Source of the DNA: an uncultured Collinsella sp.
GTDB taxonomy: Bacteria > Actinomycetota > Coriobacteriia > Coriobacteriales > Coriobacteriaceae
NCBI GenBank assembly: GCA_900556605.1
Contig: USPC01000003.1
Coordinates: 1 to 59,258 of the forward strand
Length of the DNA: 59,258 nt
Direction of reading: 5' to 3'
Shown here: piece by piece, positions 1 through 7,836 of the stretch
How the letters are laid out: each line of letters begins with the position of its first letter
Position numbering within the stretch: position 1 is the first letter of the stretch
The notes under the pieces: generated by a model
Databases searched by the model: none
Told to the model about the DNA's origin: nothing
Seen by the model: only the letters and a program-made list of their open reading frames with translations
Program-made: the position numbers and the translations under genes

Positions 1-4
1 GTCC

Positions 5-38
5 GTCTCGTGGGCTCGGAGATGTGTATAAGAGACAG
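5..38 (+). other. Nextera (Tn5) sequencing adapter left on contig end
   Basis: Bases 5-19 match the constant part of the Nextera read-2 adapter, and bases 20-38 are exactly the 19-bp Tn5 mosaic end AGATGTGTATAAGAGACAG. Bases 1-4 may be the tail of an i7 index. This is library-preparation sequence, not genome, so the true contig starts at base 39 and any reading frame crossing base 38 is artificial. Confidence 0.97.
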
Positions 39-131
39 GGCCTGCGCCTTACCGCTGCGCTTTTGCTGCTGGCCCTGTTTGCCCTGCTGACTGCGCTGGT
101 TGTTCTGAGCGTGCTGAGGCTTTTTTGCCAC
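39..131 (-). CDS. N-terminal fragment of an unknown gene, cut by the contig edge
   Basis: A reading frame starts at a GTG at 129-131, preceded by a Shine-Dalgarno-like GGGAGGG (complement of 135-141), and runs without a stop into the adapter. The 31 visible residues begin MAKKPQHAQNNQRSQQ and are basic and glutamine-rich, as in the cytoplasmic N-terminus of a membrane or RNA-binding protein. The opposite strand here reads as a hydrophobic helix, but that frame begins inside the adapter and continues through the next gene, so I prefer the minus-strand reading. The function cannot be told from this fragment. Confidence 0.45.
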
Positions 132-168
132 GATCCCTCCCGGTGTTTGTATGCTGCACGTAATTGTA

Positions 169-203
169 ACCAGTCTTTTTGGGACGGGGCTAAAAAGACT
201 GGT
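169..203. repeat. Perfect 12-bp inverted repeat carrying a 19-bp repeat shared with the window's right end
   Basis: The arms 169-180 and 192-203 are perfect reverse complements around an 11-bp loop, forming a hairpin in the divergent promoter region of the truncated gene and the YoaK-like gene. Bases 171-189 (CAGTCTTTTTGGGACGGGG) recur exactly, inverted, at 59163-59181 inside another hairpin. This looks like a dispersed intergenic repeat. Confidence 0.7.
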
Positions 204-384
204 GGAGTACACGAGCTGGCGGATCGGCGTGTCGATGCGGGTGCCGTTTGTTTCCAGACTGTGTATCCCCGTGTCGAAGGGGCCGTCTCGCGCGCACGCC
301 ATGTTGTCAATGGGTTACAGTATGAACGGCGGCTACGTTTCCGCCAACGCACGAGAGAGTCGTCAACAAGGAGGATGCACGACG

Positions 385-1101
385 ATGCAGCGTGCCAAAC
401 AGATATCGGAGTCCATCGAGCTGGGCATCATCTTGGCGCTCGCCGGTGGCTTTATGGATGTGTATTCGTACATTGGGCGCGATCATGTTTTCGCCAACGC
501 GCAGACGGGCAACATCTTGCTGGTGGGCGTGAGCATCTCGGAGGGCAATTGGGCGCTTGCGGGGCGCTACTTCTTCCCTGTGGTGTCGTTTGCCGTGGGC
601 ATTATGCTTGCCGACCTGGTACACGAGCGGTTTGGCAGCGTGATTCACTGGCGCCAAGTGACGGTGTTCTTTGAAGCCGTCATCTTGCTGGGCGTGAGCT
701 TTATCCCCGGTGGCGGTTACAACTTGCTCGCCAACTGCCTCACCTCGTTTGCCTGCGGCATGCAGGTCGAGAGCTTCCGCAAGATACATGGTCACGGCAT
801 CGCCACGACCATGTGCATCGGTAACCTGCGCAATGCGCTGCAAAACGTGGACGACTACATCATCACTCACAAGCGCGGCTTTTTGGAAAACGGCGTGCTG
901 TACTTTGGCGTGATCTTTACCTTTGTGTTTGGCGCCGTGCTGGGCAACTGGTGTATTGAGCGCATGGGCCTGCACGCCATCGTCGTGGCGAGCTTGCTGC
1001 TGTTTGTCGCGTTTGCCATCATGTTCATCGACCGCGAGCGCGATTTGCGCTCTCGCTGGAAGCGTGCCTGCGAAGATTGGAAAGACGCCTGCCAAAAATA
1101 A
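385..1101 (+). CDS. YoaK/DUF1275 family membrane protein
   Basis: This 238-residue protein has about six hydrophobic segments. It carries the YoaK/DUF1275 signature: a glycine-rich first helix (ALAGGFMDVYSYI), then an ANAQTGNIL motif at about residues 38-46, and later GMQVESFRK. The family is widespread in bacterial inner membranes; its transport substrate is unknown. The start at 385 is chosen because AAGGAGG lies at 368-374, whereas an upstream in-frame ATG at 151 has no ribosome site and would add non-family sequence. A terminator follows the gene, so it appears monocistronic. Confidence 0.85.
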   Translation: MQRAKQISESIELGIILALAGGFMDVYSYIGRDHVFANAQTGNILLVGVSISEGNWALAGRYFFPVVSFAVGIMLADLVHERFGSVIHWRQVTVFFEAVILLGVSFIPGGGYNLLANCLTSFACGMQVESFRKIHGHGIATTMCIGNLRNALQNVDDYIITHKRGFLENGVLYFGVIFTFVFGAVLGNWCIERMGLHAIVVASLLLFVAFAIMFIDRERDLRSRWKRACEDWKDACQK

Positions 1102-1155
1102 CGGCAGGATGCGGCAAGGGGCTGGCCCCTTTGTCGCACTGATCAATATTGGGGA

Positions 1156-1187
1156 GGGGACGGCCATCTCGGCCGCCCCTTTTTGTT
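1156..1187 (+). terminator. Intrinsic terminator after the YoaK-like gene
   Basis: A GC-rich stem (GGGG-A-CGGCC pairing with GGCCGCCCC, one bulge) is followed directly by TTTTTGTTT. A second small hairpin (GGGGCTGGCCCC) lies just upstream near 1118-1132. Confidence 0.8.
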
Positions 1188-1288
1188 TAGTGGTCTGGTG
1201 GTGACGATACCAGCTGTTGAAACGCTTTAACAACTTTGACGTTCTCACGCGCTTTTTGTTTCAAAAGCGTTAGGATGGGACATATAGC

Positions 1289-1311
1289 GCGGGGCGTAAT
1301 GGATGCCCCGC
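1289..1311 (+). promoter_or_regulatory. 5' leader hairpin of the alcohol dehydrogenase gene
   Basis: GCGGGGC (1289-1295) pairs with GCCCCGC (1305-1311) just upstream of the ribosome site GGGAGG (1319-1324). A wider inverted pair, AACGCTTT (1221-1228) and AAAGCGTT (1264-1271), lies in the same 140-bp leader and may be an operator. A weak candidate promoter is TTGTTT (1257-1262), 18 bp, then CATATA (1281-1286). Confidence 0.4.
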
Positions 1312-1330
1312 ACACGATGGGAGGCTATCA

Positions 1331-2497
1331 ATGGCTAATCGTTTCGTTCTCAACACCATCTCTTATCATGGTTCCGGCGCCATCAAGGAGATCCCCGGCG
1401 AGCTCCAGCGTCGCGGCTACAAGAAGATCTTCGTCTGCTCCGACCCCGATCTGGTTAAGTTTGGCGTTACCGCTAAGGTGACCGATGAGCTCGACGCCGC
1501 CGGCATCGCTTGGAGCCTCTACTCCGAGATTAAGCCCAACCCCACTATCCAGAACGTCAAGGACGGCGTCGAGGCCTTCAAGGCCGCCGAGGCTGACGCT
1601 ATCGTGACCATTGGTGGTGGCTCCTCCATGGACACCGCCAAGGCTATCGGCATCATCATCAACAACCCCGAGTTCGCCGATGTCCGCAGCCTCGAGGGCG
1701 TTGCTCCGACTAAGAATCACGCTGTGTTCACCATCGCCGTGCCGACGACCGCCGGTACCGCCGCCGAGGTGACCATCAACTACGTCATCACCGACCCCGA
1801 GAAGGTCCGCAAGTTCGTGTGCGTTGACACCAACGACGCCCCCGAGGTCGCTGTCGTCGACCCCGATATGATGGCCTCCATGCCCGCTGGTCTGACCGCT
1901 TCCACCGGCATGGACGCTCTGACCCACGCCATCGAGGGCTACACCACCAAGGGCGCTTGGGAGCTCTCCGACATGTTCCACTTTGAGGCTATCAAGCTGA
2001 TCAGCGAGAACCTGCGCGACTCCGTCGCCGAGGCCAAGTCCGGCAAGCCCGGCTCCGGCCGCGAGGGCATGGCTCTTGGCCAGTATGTCGCCGGCATGGG
2101 CTTCTCCAACGTCGGCCTGGGCATCGACCACGCCATGGCTCACACCCTGTCCGCTCACTACGACACCCCGCACGGCGTTGCTTGCGCCATGCTGCTGCCG
2201 ATCGCCATGGAGTTCAACAAGCCGGTTTGCACCGAGCGCCTGGCCAAGGTTGCCGTTGCCATGGGCGTTGACACCACGGGCATGAGCACCGACGAGGCTG
2301 CCGACGCCGCTATCGCCGCCGTCAAGCAGCTTTCCGCCGACGTGAACATCCCGCACGTCTGCGAGGCCATGAAGGCTGACGAGATCGAGGTTCTGGCCAA
2401 GGACGCCATGGCCGACGCCTGCTTCCCGGGCAACCCGCGCGAGGCGACGCTCGACGACGTCATCGAGCTCTTCAAGAAGATCTGCCCGGCTGCTTAA
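1331..2497 (+). CDS. Iron-containing alcohol dehydrogenase (FucO/1,3-propanediol dehydrogenase type)
   Basis: This 388-residue group III NAD(P)-dependent alcohol dehydrogenase reduces aldehydes to alcohols or the reverse in the cytoplasm. The nucleotide-binding motif GGGSSMDTAK is at about residues 95-104. The iron ligands are all present: Asp195 and His199 (GMDALTHA), His267 (GIDHAMAH) and His281 (DTPHGVA). Length is typical of the family. Codon use is strongly biased to a few C-ending codons, as in fhs, suggesting high expression during fermentation. It stands alone between a structured leader and a large palindrome. The precise substrate (lactaldehyde, butanol, ethanol) cannot be read from sequence. 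Confidence 0.92.
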   Translation: MANRFVLNTISYHGSGAIKEIPGELQRRGYKKIFVCSDPDLVKFGVTAKVTDELDAAGIAWSLYSEIKPNPTIQNVKDGVEAFKAAEADAIVTIGGGSSMDTAKAIGIIINNPEFADVRSLEGVAPTKNHAVFTIAVPTTAGTAAEVTINYVITDPEKVRKFVCVDTNDAPEVAVVDPDMMASMPAGLTASTGMDALTHAIEGYTTKGAWELSDMFHFEAIKLISENLRDSVAEAKSGKPGSGREGMALGQYVAGMGFSNVGLGIDHAMAHTLSAHYDTPHGVACAMLLPIAMEFNKPVCTERLAKVAVAMGVDTTGMSTDEAADAAIAAVKQLSADVNIPHVCEAMKADEIEVLAKDAMADACFPGNPREATLDDVIELFKKICPAA

Positions 2498-2504
2498 CCT
2501 GGTT

Positions 2505-2632
2505 CGGCGGGCCCCGCCCGTTAGCCCCAGAATCGTCCTCGGACATGTCGGAGGCCCCGCTGCGCACTACGTGCGGCGGGGCCTCCTTCTGTCCTGCGGA
2601 AAGATTCTGGGGCTAACGGGCGGGGCCCGCCG
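2505..2632. repeat. 128-bp nested palindrome (REP/MITE-like) with perfect 30-bp arms
   Basis: Bases 2505-2534 and 2603-2632 are perfect 30-bp inverted repeats. Inside lies a second hairpin (2550-2586), also GC-rich, with TTCTGTCC after it. The inner hairpin could end transcription of the dehydrogenase, but it lacks a proper U-tract. The long perfect outer arms exceed what a terminator needs and suggest a mobile or dispersed repeat. Confidence 0.8.
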
Positions 2633-2751
2633 GCTCGTTGTCGTGGCGGGCGCTGTTCGGAAGAGCTCGATGGGTCATCTCGCTAGGTAAAAAGATGGTT
2701 CGCGGTGGTATCGTTGCTGTGGGTTTAATTCGATATGAAAGGGTGACTTTG

Positions 2752-3780
2752 GTGTCCAAGATGGATTCTACGCTCTCCTATATTACTGACCAGTTGAAGG
2801 CGCTTACCTCGATTGCTTCGCCTACGGGCTATACCCGTGCGGCGACTGATTATCTGATGGAAACGTTGCGCGATATGGGCTTTGGGCCCGAGCGCTCCAA
2901 TAAGGGTAACGTGCTGGTTGAGCTTGGCGGTGAGGGTGAGCCGCTCGTGTTGGCGAGCCATGTCGATACCCTTGGCGCCATGGTGCGCTCCATTAAGGAC
3001 AATGGCCGCCTGCGTCCCACGACGCTTGGTGGGCATCAGTGGTCTACGGCCGATGGCGAGAACTGCACCGTCTACACGCGTGACGGCAATGTGTACACGG
3101 GTGTGGTTCTCAACACCGAGCCTTCGGCGCACGTGGCCGACGAGCCGGTCAAGACCATCGAGAAGAACATGGAAATCCTGCTCGACGAGAATGTCGACAG
3201 CAAGGACGATGTGCTCGAGCTGGGCATTCAGACGGGCGACATCATCGCTATGGGTCCGCGTACCACGGTGACGGAGAGCGGCTACATTAAGAGCCGCTTC
3301 CTGGATGACAAGCTGTCGGCGTCGATTCTGCTGGGTCTGGCCCGCGCCGTTGCTGACGGCGAGGTGTCGCTTTCGCGCAAGGTGTCGCTGCTCTTCACCG
3401 TGTACGAGGAGGTCGGCCACGGCGGCGCTTTCGTGCCGGCCGACACGCGCGAGATGATCAGCGTGGACATGGGCTGCGTGGGCGACGACCTGGGCTGCAC
3501 CGAGCGCATGGTGTCGATTTGCGCCAAGGATTCGGGTGGCCCCTACAACTACGATCTGGTGACCACGCTGTCCAACATCGCGCGCGAGCTGGAGCTCGAT
3601 TACGCCATCGATGTGTACCCGCACTACGGCTCCGACGTCGAAGCCACGCTCTCGGCCGGCTACGACATTCGCCATGGCCTGATCGGCCCCGGCGTGTACG
3701 CGAGCCACAACTACGAGCGCAGCCACATGGACGGCGTGCGCAACACCTTTGAACTGGTTCGCGCCTACGTTCAGCGCTAG
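2752..3780 (+). CDS. M42 family metallo-aminopeptidase
   Basis: This 342-residue cytosolic peptidase is of the M42 (glutamyl/leucyl aminopeptidase, FrvX/YsdC) family, which trims N-terminal residues from peptides using two metal ions in a large oligomeric shell. Visible residues include HVDTLG (metal-binding His and an active-site Asp), DDKLSA (bridging Asp), EEVGHGG (catalytic Glu pair) and HYGSDVEA; the C-terminal SHNYERSHMDG supplies the last His. I chose the GTG at 2752 because AAAGGGTGA lies about 8 bp upstream; an ATG at 2761 is the alternative. A hairpin (3788-3797 with 3816-3825) and a dispersed palindrome follow. Confidence 0.88.
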   Translation: MSKMDSTLSYITDQLKALTSIASPTGYTRAATDYLMETLRDMGFGPERSNKGNVLVELGGEGEPLVLASHVDTLGAMVRSIKDNGRLRPTTLGGHQWSTADGENCTVYTRDGNVYTGVVLNTEPSAHVADEPVKTIEKNMEILLDENVDSKDDVLELGIQTGDIIAMGPRTTVTESGYIKSRFLDDKLSASILLGLARAVADGEVSLSRKVSLLFTVYEEVGHGGAFVPADTREMISVDMGCVGDDLGCTERMVSICAKDSGGPYNYDLVTTLSNIARELELDYAIDVYPHYGSDVEATLSAGYDIRHGLIGPGVYASHNYERSHMDGVRNTFELVRAYVQR

Positions 3781-3832
3781 GGGAGCAGCGGCCTCGGCTG
3801 GCACAGCAGTACCGACCGAGGCCGCCCACTGT

Positions 3833-3901
3833 AAGTTGCGGTGAAATAGGGACTGTTTAAGCGTTTAAAACCGCCAAACAGTCCCTATTTCACCGCAACT
3901 T
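3833..3901. repeat. 69-bp palindromic repeat, copy A
   Basis: Two perfect 26-bp arms (3833-3858 and 3876-3901) surround a 17-bp loop. The arms are identical to those of copy B (5359-5427). The loop of A matches the reverse complement of B's loop at 14 of 17 positions, so A and B are inverted copies flanking the HipA-like gene. Copy C is at 16462-16530. It may also act as a bidirectional transcription stop between convergent genes. Confidence 0.9.
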
Positions 3902-3915
3902 AGGGGGCAGTGCTG

Positions 3916-5289
3916 TTATCTCTGCACGTGCCGTAGCACCTCAACGGCGGCGCTTACCTCTATCGTGCGGCGCTCGAGACCGCGGCGGATGGCCTTGAGG
4001 CGATTGCCTGCTGTTGCCCATGCGCTTTGTGAGAGGATTTCGACTGCCTCGTCGACGAACCCATCGAGATGCGACGCATCGAACCAATCGAGCGAGTCAG
4101 CAAATGCTAGCTGAGTGGAAGGGTCCGGACCAAACGGTTTGGCGGCAAATCCAAATTCCCCGGCAACGAGCACGGCGGTTGGCACGTTGTACCACAGGCA
4201 ATTGCCACTATCGAACAGCGGTGCAGGCCGCATTTCCAGCGTGTCGACATTGCGGATGATGCCGAAGTTTCGCCAGTGGCGGTCGCTGTTGGCCAGGAGG
4301 GCATCGCAGACAATCATCTGCGACATGGATTTTCTTACCGTGGCTTCGTCAGCCCCGTGTCTGCCAAGAAAGCGACAGTATCGATCGTATGTTGAGTTTC
4401 CTCGCTGGCCACCGAGTGCGTCCCTGATATAAGCGGCCGGCACGTATTCCTCACGGCCATTAAGAAAGTCATCGCATAGGCATACGGGCCCGTCGAACAT
4501 GCGCTCGACCGTATAGGGAACAAACTCACCTTTGGATAGCAGACGCCGATGTAGAGCTGTTGCAACCGCCTCGTTAAACGGTCGCTGATCGTCCATTCCG
4601 CATCCTTTAACCAGGATGCGAACGCCATTGCGGATCATCCAGGATTTGGGGAGCTCGCCCTCGGACGTATTGTCAGGATTTTTGAGTCCGATGCCCTCAA
4701 GCCAGCCTGAACGATGCTCGGGTGCCGACCGTTCAAAATTGTTTTCGAAGTAATTGAGGTGCTGCCAATTGAGCTCGTCGCAGTCGACCGGTCTTAGCCA
4801 ATAGCAATCCGAAAGCGAAAAACCCAGGCAACGAACGGGCACTTCAATACCGCTGTCAATTCCCAGCTCGCGATAGCGCGAGATGAGTCCGGGGCGGACG
4901 TCGGGCACCGACCGGTGACTCCACCACGTGTTGAGTGCTCGTTTATTCACCGTTGGAGAAGAACTCGAGCACGTGCCAAACGGCATCCTTCGTGCATCGA
5001 GTATGTCGGCAATTTCAAAGGAAAACTCGCGCGTTGGATCAAACGAGACATGCGCGACCTCGTGGTCGGCTGACATCAACGTGAACTTGCGCCCTACGTC
5101 AGCTGCGGGACGGCGCCCACGCTTACGGACCTTTTGATAACCAATCGCGGAATCGTACTGAACCATTTTCCGCCCACCGACGATATCGCACGCGAGCGTT
5201 CCCGATGCAGCCAGTTGCGATATACGGGCCTTCGTAACGCCCAGCAGGCGCGCGGCGTCACCCATGGTTATATAGTTGGAAGTATTCAT
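3916..5289 (-). CDS. HTH-HipA-like kinase fusion protein
   Basis: This 457-residue protein starts with an excisionase/MerR-like helix-turn-helix (about residues 4-45: MGDAARLLGVTKARISQLA) and continues into a divergent HipA-type Ser/Thr kinase domain. The kinase catalytic loop is seen as NSDRHWRNFG, followed by the metal-binding motif DSGN. HipA is classically the toxin kinase of hipBA with a separate DNA-binding antitoxin; here a DNA-binding domain sits on the kinase itself and no hipB-like gene adjoins. The start at 5289 follows GAGG by 11 bp; upstream in-frame ATGs add only unconserved residues. Upstream lie repeated CGTTAA boxes fitting self-regulation. The gene is less GC-rich than its neighbours and is boxed in by inverted 69-bp repeats. 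Whether it is a toxin is unknown. Confidence 0.8.
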   Translation of the reverse strand: MNTSNYITMGDAARLLGVTKARISQLAASGTLACDIVGGRKMVQYDSAIGYQKVRKRGRRPAADVGRKFTLMSADHEVAHVSFDPTREFSFEIADILDARRMPFGTCSSSSPTVNKRALNTWWSHRSVPDVRPGLISRYRELGIDSGIEVPVRCLGFSLSDCYWLRPVDCDELNWQHLNYFENNFERSAPEHRSGWLEGIGLKNPDNTSEGELPKSWMIRNGVRILVKGCGMDDQRPFNEAVATALHRRLLSKGEFVPYTVERMFDGPVCLCDDFLNGREEYVPAAYIRDALGGQRGNSTYDRYCRFLGRHGADEATVRKSMSQMIVCDALLANSDRHWRNFGIIRNVDTLEMRPAPLFDSGNCLWYNVPTAVLVAGEFGFAAKPFGPDPSTQLAFADSLDWFDASHLDGFVDEAVEILSQSAWATAGNRLKAIRRGLERRTIEVSAAVEVLRHVQR

Positions 5290-5303
5290 CTGCTGCATCA
5301 CCT

Positions 5304-5358
5304 CGTTAAGCATTCTAATCGTTAAATATAGCAAACACAAACATCATAATACTTAACG
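5304..5358 (-). promoter_or_regulatory. Candidate operator and promoter of the HipA-like gene
   Basis: CGTTAAGCATT (5304-5314) and AATACTTAACG (5348-5358) form an inverted repeat matching at 10 of 11 positions, with centres 44 bp apart, about four helical turns. A third CGTTAA lies at 5320-5325. A TATATT-like -10 (complement of 5325-5330) falls between them. Binding by the protein's own HTH is an inference. Confidence 0.5.
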
Positions 5359-5427
5359 AAGTTGCGGTGAAATAGGGACTGTTTAGCGGCTTGAAACGCT
5401 TAAACAGTCCCTATTTCACCGCAACTT
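5359..5427. repeat. 69-bp palindromic repeat, copy B (inverted relative to A)
   Basis: It has the same 26-17-26 architecture as copy A, with arms (5359-5384, 5402-5427) identical to A's over all 26 bp. It lies between mnmA and the HipA-like gene. Confidence 0.9.
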
Positions 5428-5441
5428 ATCGAGGAGTGCTG

Positions 5442-6542
5442 TTATTTGATGGCTGCCGTAACGGTGCCGCCGCCCAGGACGATGTCGCCGCGATAGACTA
5501 CAACGGCCTGGCCGGGGGCGATGGCTCGTTGCGGCTCGTCAAAAGTTAACAGCATTTGCCCGTCTTCGTCACGCGTAAGGGTCGCTGCCTGGTCTTTCTG
5601 ACGGTAGCGGTACTTGGCGCCCACGCGAATGCCGCCGGCATTGAGCTCCGCCTCCATGCGGTCGGCAGGGGCGCTCCAGATCCAGTCGTTGGCCGTGAGT
5701 GCTGTGGCCGTCAGGTCCTCGGCCTCGCCCAGATGCACAATGTTGCTGGCGGCATCGACGCCCGTTACGTACACGGGGTGCGCCATCGCGACGCCCAGGC
5801 CCTTGCGCTGGCCGATGGTATAGCGCAACGCGCCGTTGTGGTGTCCGACCACGCTGCCGTCGCGCCACACAATGTCGCCCGGTGCAGCGGGATGTCCGCA
5901 GCGGCGCTCGATATAGCCCGCGTAGTCGCCGTCCGCGATAAAGCAGATATCCTCGCTCTCGGCCTTCTTGGCGTTGATGAAGCCCTGCTCGGCGGCAATG
6001 CGGCGCACGTCGCGCTCTTTGTCCAGGCCTGCCAGCGGAAAGATTGTGCGTGCTAGGCGCTCCTGCGTGAGCGAATACAAGAAGTAACTCTGGTCCTTTT
6101 TGGGGTCCTCGCCGCGATGCAGCTGCCAGGTGCCGTCGGGCGCCTGGCTCGTCTTTGCATAGTGGCCCGTGGCAATGTAGTCGCAGCCCATATCGAGTGC
6201 CGCATCGAGCAGCGCGCCAAACTTAATATGGCGGTTGCAGATGATGCACGGGTTGGGCGTCAGCCCCTCCTGATAGGCAGTCACAAATCGCTCGATAACA
6301 TTGCGGTCGAAGGTCTGCTGCAGGTCGAGCACATGGTGGGGTATCCCCAGGCGCTCGGCGACGGCCTTTGCATCGGCGATGTCGCGGTCGACCTTACTCA
6401 TGCCCGTGACGGGATCGGGCGCGGGGCAGGTGAGGCGCATGGTGGCACCGACGCATTCGTAGCCCTGGCTTTTGAGCAGGTACGCGGTCACGCTGGAATC
6501 GACGCCGCCGCTCATGGCGACGAGCACGCGCTTGTTGTGCAT
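5442..6542 (-). CDS. mnmA: tRNA-uridine 2-sulfurtransferase MnmA
   Basis: MnmA (TrmU) adds the 2-thio group to the wobble uridine of tRNA-Lys, -Glu and -Gln, using ATP to adenylate the uridine and a cysteine persulfide as sulfur donor. The PP-loop SGGVDSS is at residues 11-17. The catalytic cysteine lies in NPCIIC (Cys99/Cys102), and the partner Cys200 is in EDICFIADGD. The length of 366 residues is typical. An AAGGAGA ribosome site lies 9 bp before the ATG. cysK lies upstream on the same strand, with a hairpin and U-tract between them, so co-transcription would need read-through. Confidence 0.95.
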   Translation of the reverse strand: MHNKRVLVAMSGGVDSSVTAYLLKSQGYECVGATMRLTCPAPDPVTGMSKVDRDIADAKAVAERLGIPHHVLDLQQTFDRNVIERFVTAYQEGLTPNPCIICNRHIKFGALLDAALDMGCDYIATGHYAKTSQAPDGTWQLHRGEDPKKDQSYFLYSLTQERLARTIFPLAGLDKERDVRRIAAEQGFINAKKAESEDICFIADGDYAGYIERRCGHPAAPGDIVWRDGSVVGHHNGALRYTIGQRKGLGVAMAHPVYVTGVDAASNIVHLGEAEDLTATALTANDWIWSAPADRMEAELNAGGIRVGAKYRYRQKDQAATLTRDEDGQMLLTFDEPQRAIAPGQAVVVYRGDIVLGGGTVTAAIK

Positions 6543-6571
6543 GGGGAGGTTCTCCTTGGTGGCATGTGGCC

Positions 6572-6610
6572 AAAAAAGAAAAGCGGCGCGGGAGGCTGGT
6601 TCCGCGCCGC
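6572..6610 (-). terminator. Terminator or attenuator between cysK and mnmA
   Basis: Read on the minus strand, GCGGCGCGG and CCGCGCCGC form a 9-bp stem followed by TTTTCTTTTTT, a textbook intrinsic terminator for cysK. A TACAAT box (complement of 6614-6619) sits immediately upstream of the stem and could be a -10 for mnmA, in which case the same hairpin would lie at the 5' end of the mnmA transcript. Confidence 0.85.
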
Positions 6611-6723
6611 AGACATTGTAGCAAGTTCAGACGTCTCGTGGGGCGCCCTGATGGGATGGGCTCAGACTGCCGGGAGAGAGGAGGCTGGCTCGTCCCTGAG
6701 CTCAACCTATGGGCGACAGGCCC

Positions 6724-7662
6724 TTAGTCCTGGAAGAGCGCCGTGGACAGGTAGCGCTCGCCGGTGTCGGCAAGCAGGGCCACGATGGTCTTGCCCTCGT
6801 TCTCGGGGCGCTTGGCCAGCTGCAGTGCGGCCCACACGGCGGCACCGGACGAAATGCCCACGAGCACGCCCTCCTTGTGGCCCACGGCACGGCCGGTGGC
6901 AAAGGCGTCATCGTTCTCGACGGGGATGATCTCGTCATAGATCTGGGTGTCGAGGACGTCGGGCACAAAGCCGGCACCGATACCCTGGATCTTGTGCGGG
7001 CCGGCCTGGCCCTTGGAGAGCACTGGGGAGGTGGCGGGCTCGACGGCGACAACCTGAATCTCGGGGTTCTGCTCCTTGAGGAACTCGCCCACGCCGGTCA
7101 CGGTGCCGCCGGTGCCGACGCCGGCGACGAAGATGTCGACCTTGCCGTCGGTGTCATCCCAGATCTCGGGGCCGGTCGTGGCCTTGTGGATGGCGGGGTT
7201 GGCGGGGTTCACGAACTGGCCGGCGATAATGCTGTTGGGCGTCTCCTTCTGCAGCTCCTCGGCCTTGGCGATGGCACCCTTCATGCCCTTGGAGCCGTCG
7301 GTGAGCACGAGCTGTGCTCCGTATGCCTGCATAAGCTTGCGACGCTCGACGGACATAGTCTCGGGCATGGTGATGATCACCTTGTAGCCGCGAGCCGCCG
7401 CCACCGAGGCGATGCCAACGCCGGTGTTGCCGCTCGTGGGCTCGATGATGGTGTAGTCGCCGCCGCGCACGAGCTTGCCGGCCTTCTCGGCCTCGTCAAT
7501 CATGTTCTTGGCGACGCGGTCTTTAACGGACCCGGCGGGGTTGAAGTATTCCAGCTTGACGAGCACGCGGGCCTTGAGGTCCTCATCGGCCTCAAAGTGA
7601 GTGAGCTCCAGAAGCGGGGTGTGGCCGATAAGCTGATCGATGGACGTATAAACATTGCTCAT
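6724..7662 (-). CDS. cysK: Cysteine synthase (O-acetylserine sulfhydrylase)
   Basis: This 312-residue PLP enzyme makes cysteine from O-acetylserine and sulfide. The PLP-binding lysine is Lys47 in NPAGSVKDR, the substrate loop PTSGNTG is at residues 75-81, and the phosphate-binding GTGGT loop is near residue 180. The ribosome site GGAGG lies 7 bp before the ATG. It is divergent from an Rrf2-family regulator and has a strong promoter with a palindrome downstream of the start point. The CymR/IscR-like arrangement suggests repression responsive to cysteine or Fe-S status. Confidence 0.95.
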   Translation of the reverse strand: MSNVYTSIDQLIGHTPLLELTHFEADEDLKARVLVKLEYFNPAGSVKDRVAKNMIDEAEKAGKLVRGGDYTIIEPTSGNTGVGIASVAAARGYKVIITMPETMSVERRKLMQAYGAQLVLTDGSKGMKGAIAKAEELQKETPNSIIAGQFVNPANPAIHKATTGPEIWDDTDGKVDIFVAGVGTGGTVTGVGEFLKEQNPEIQVVAVEPATSPVLSKGQAGPHKIQGIGAGFVPDVLDTQIYDEIIPVENDDAFATGRAVGHKEGVLVGISSGAAVWAALQLAKRPENEGKTIVALLADTGERYLSTALFQD

Positions 7663-7726
7663 GGTGAACCTCCAAAGTGTTCAAATGACTGGATACCGTT
7701 TGGTTTTACGGTGTGTGTAGCAGCGA

Positions 7727-7747
7727 AACCCATAAACCTTATGGGTT
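7727..7747. promoter_or_regulatory. Palindromic operator in the cysK leader
   Basis: AACCCATAA-N3-TTATGGGTT is a perfect 9-bp-arm palindrome. It lies about +16 to +36 relative to the predicted cysK start point, the position expected of a repressor roadblock. Half-sites resemble CymR/Rrf2-type operators and the adjacent gene encodes such a regulator; binding is inferred. Confidence 0.65.
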
Positions 7748-7769
7748 GTTCTTTTTGCTGTTGGCAAGC

Positions 7770-7798
7770 ATAGTAGACAGTAAAGCCTAGTAACGCAA
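7770..7798 (-). promoter_or_regulatory. cysK promoter
   Basis: On the minus strand, TTGCGT (complement of 7793-7798), a 17-bp spacer and TACTAT (complement of 7770-7775) form a good sigma-70-type promoter, with transcription starting near 7763. Confidence 0.7.
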
Positions 7799-7814
7799 TA
7801 GGAAATAGAAGATT

Positions 7815-7836
7815 ATTACGAGGCGATTACGAGGCG
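7815..7836. repeat. Tandem 11-bp repeat upstream of the Rrf2 gene
   Basis: ATTACGAGGCG occurs twice head to tail (7815-7825, 7826-7836). It lies between the cysK promoter and the Rrf2 gene start and may be a duplicated activator site. A likely -10 for the Rrf2 gene is TAGAAT at 7885-7890. Confidence 0.5.

Noticed and set aside
24..674. A 216-residue plus-strand frame with a hydrophobic start
   Set aside because: It begins inside the sequencing adapter and runs through the YoaK-like gene in another frame; its composition after residue 40 is not protein-like.
2550..2586. Inner hairpin of the 128-bp palindrome as a normal terminator
   Set aside because: The following bases TTCTGTCC are a poor U-tract, and the perfect outer arms need another explanation.
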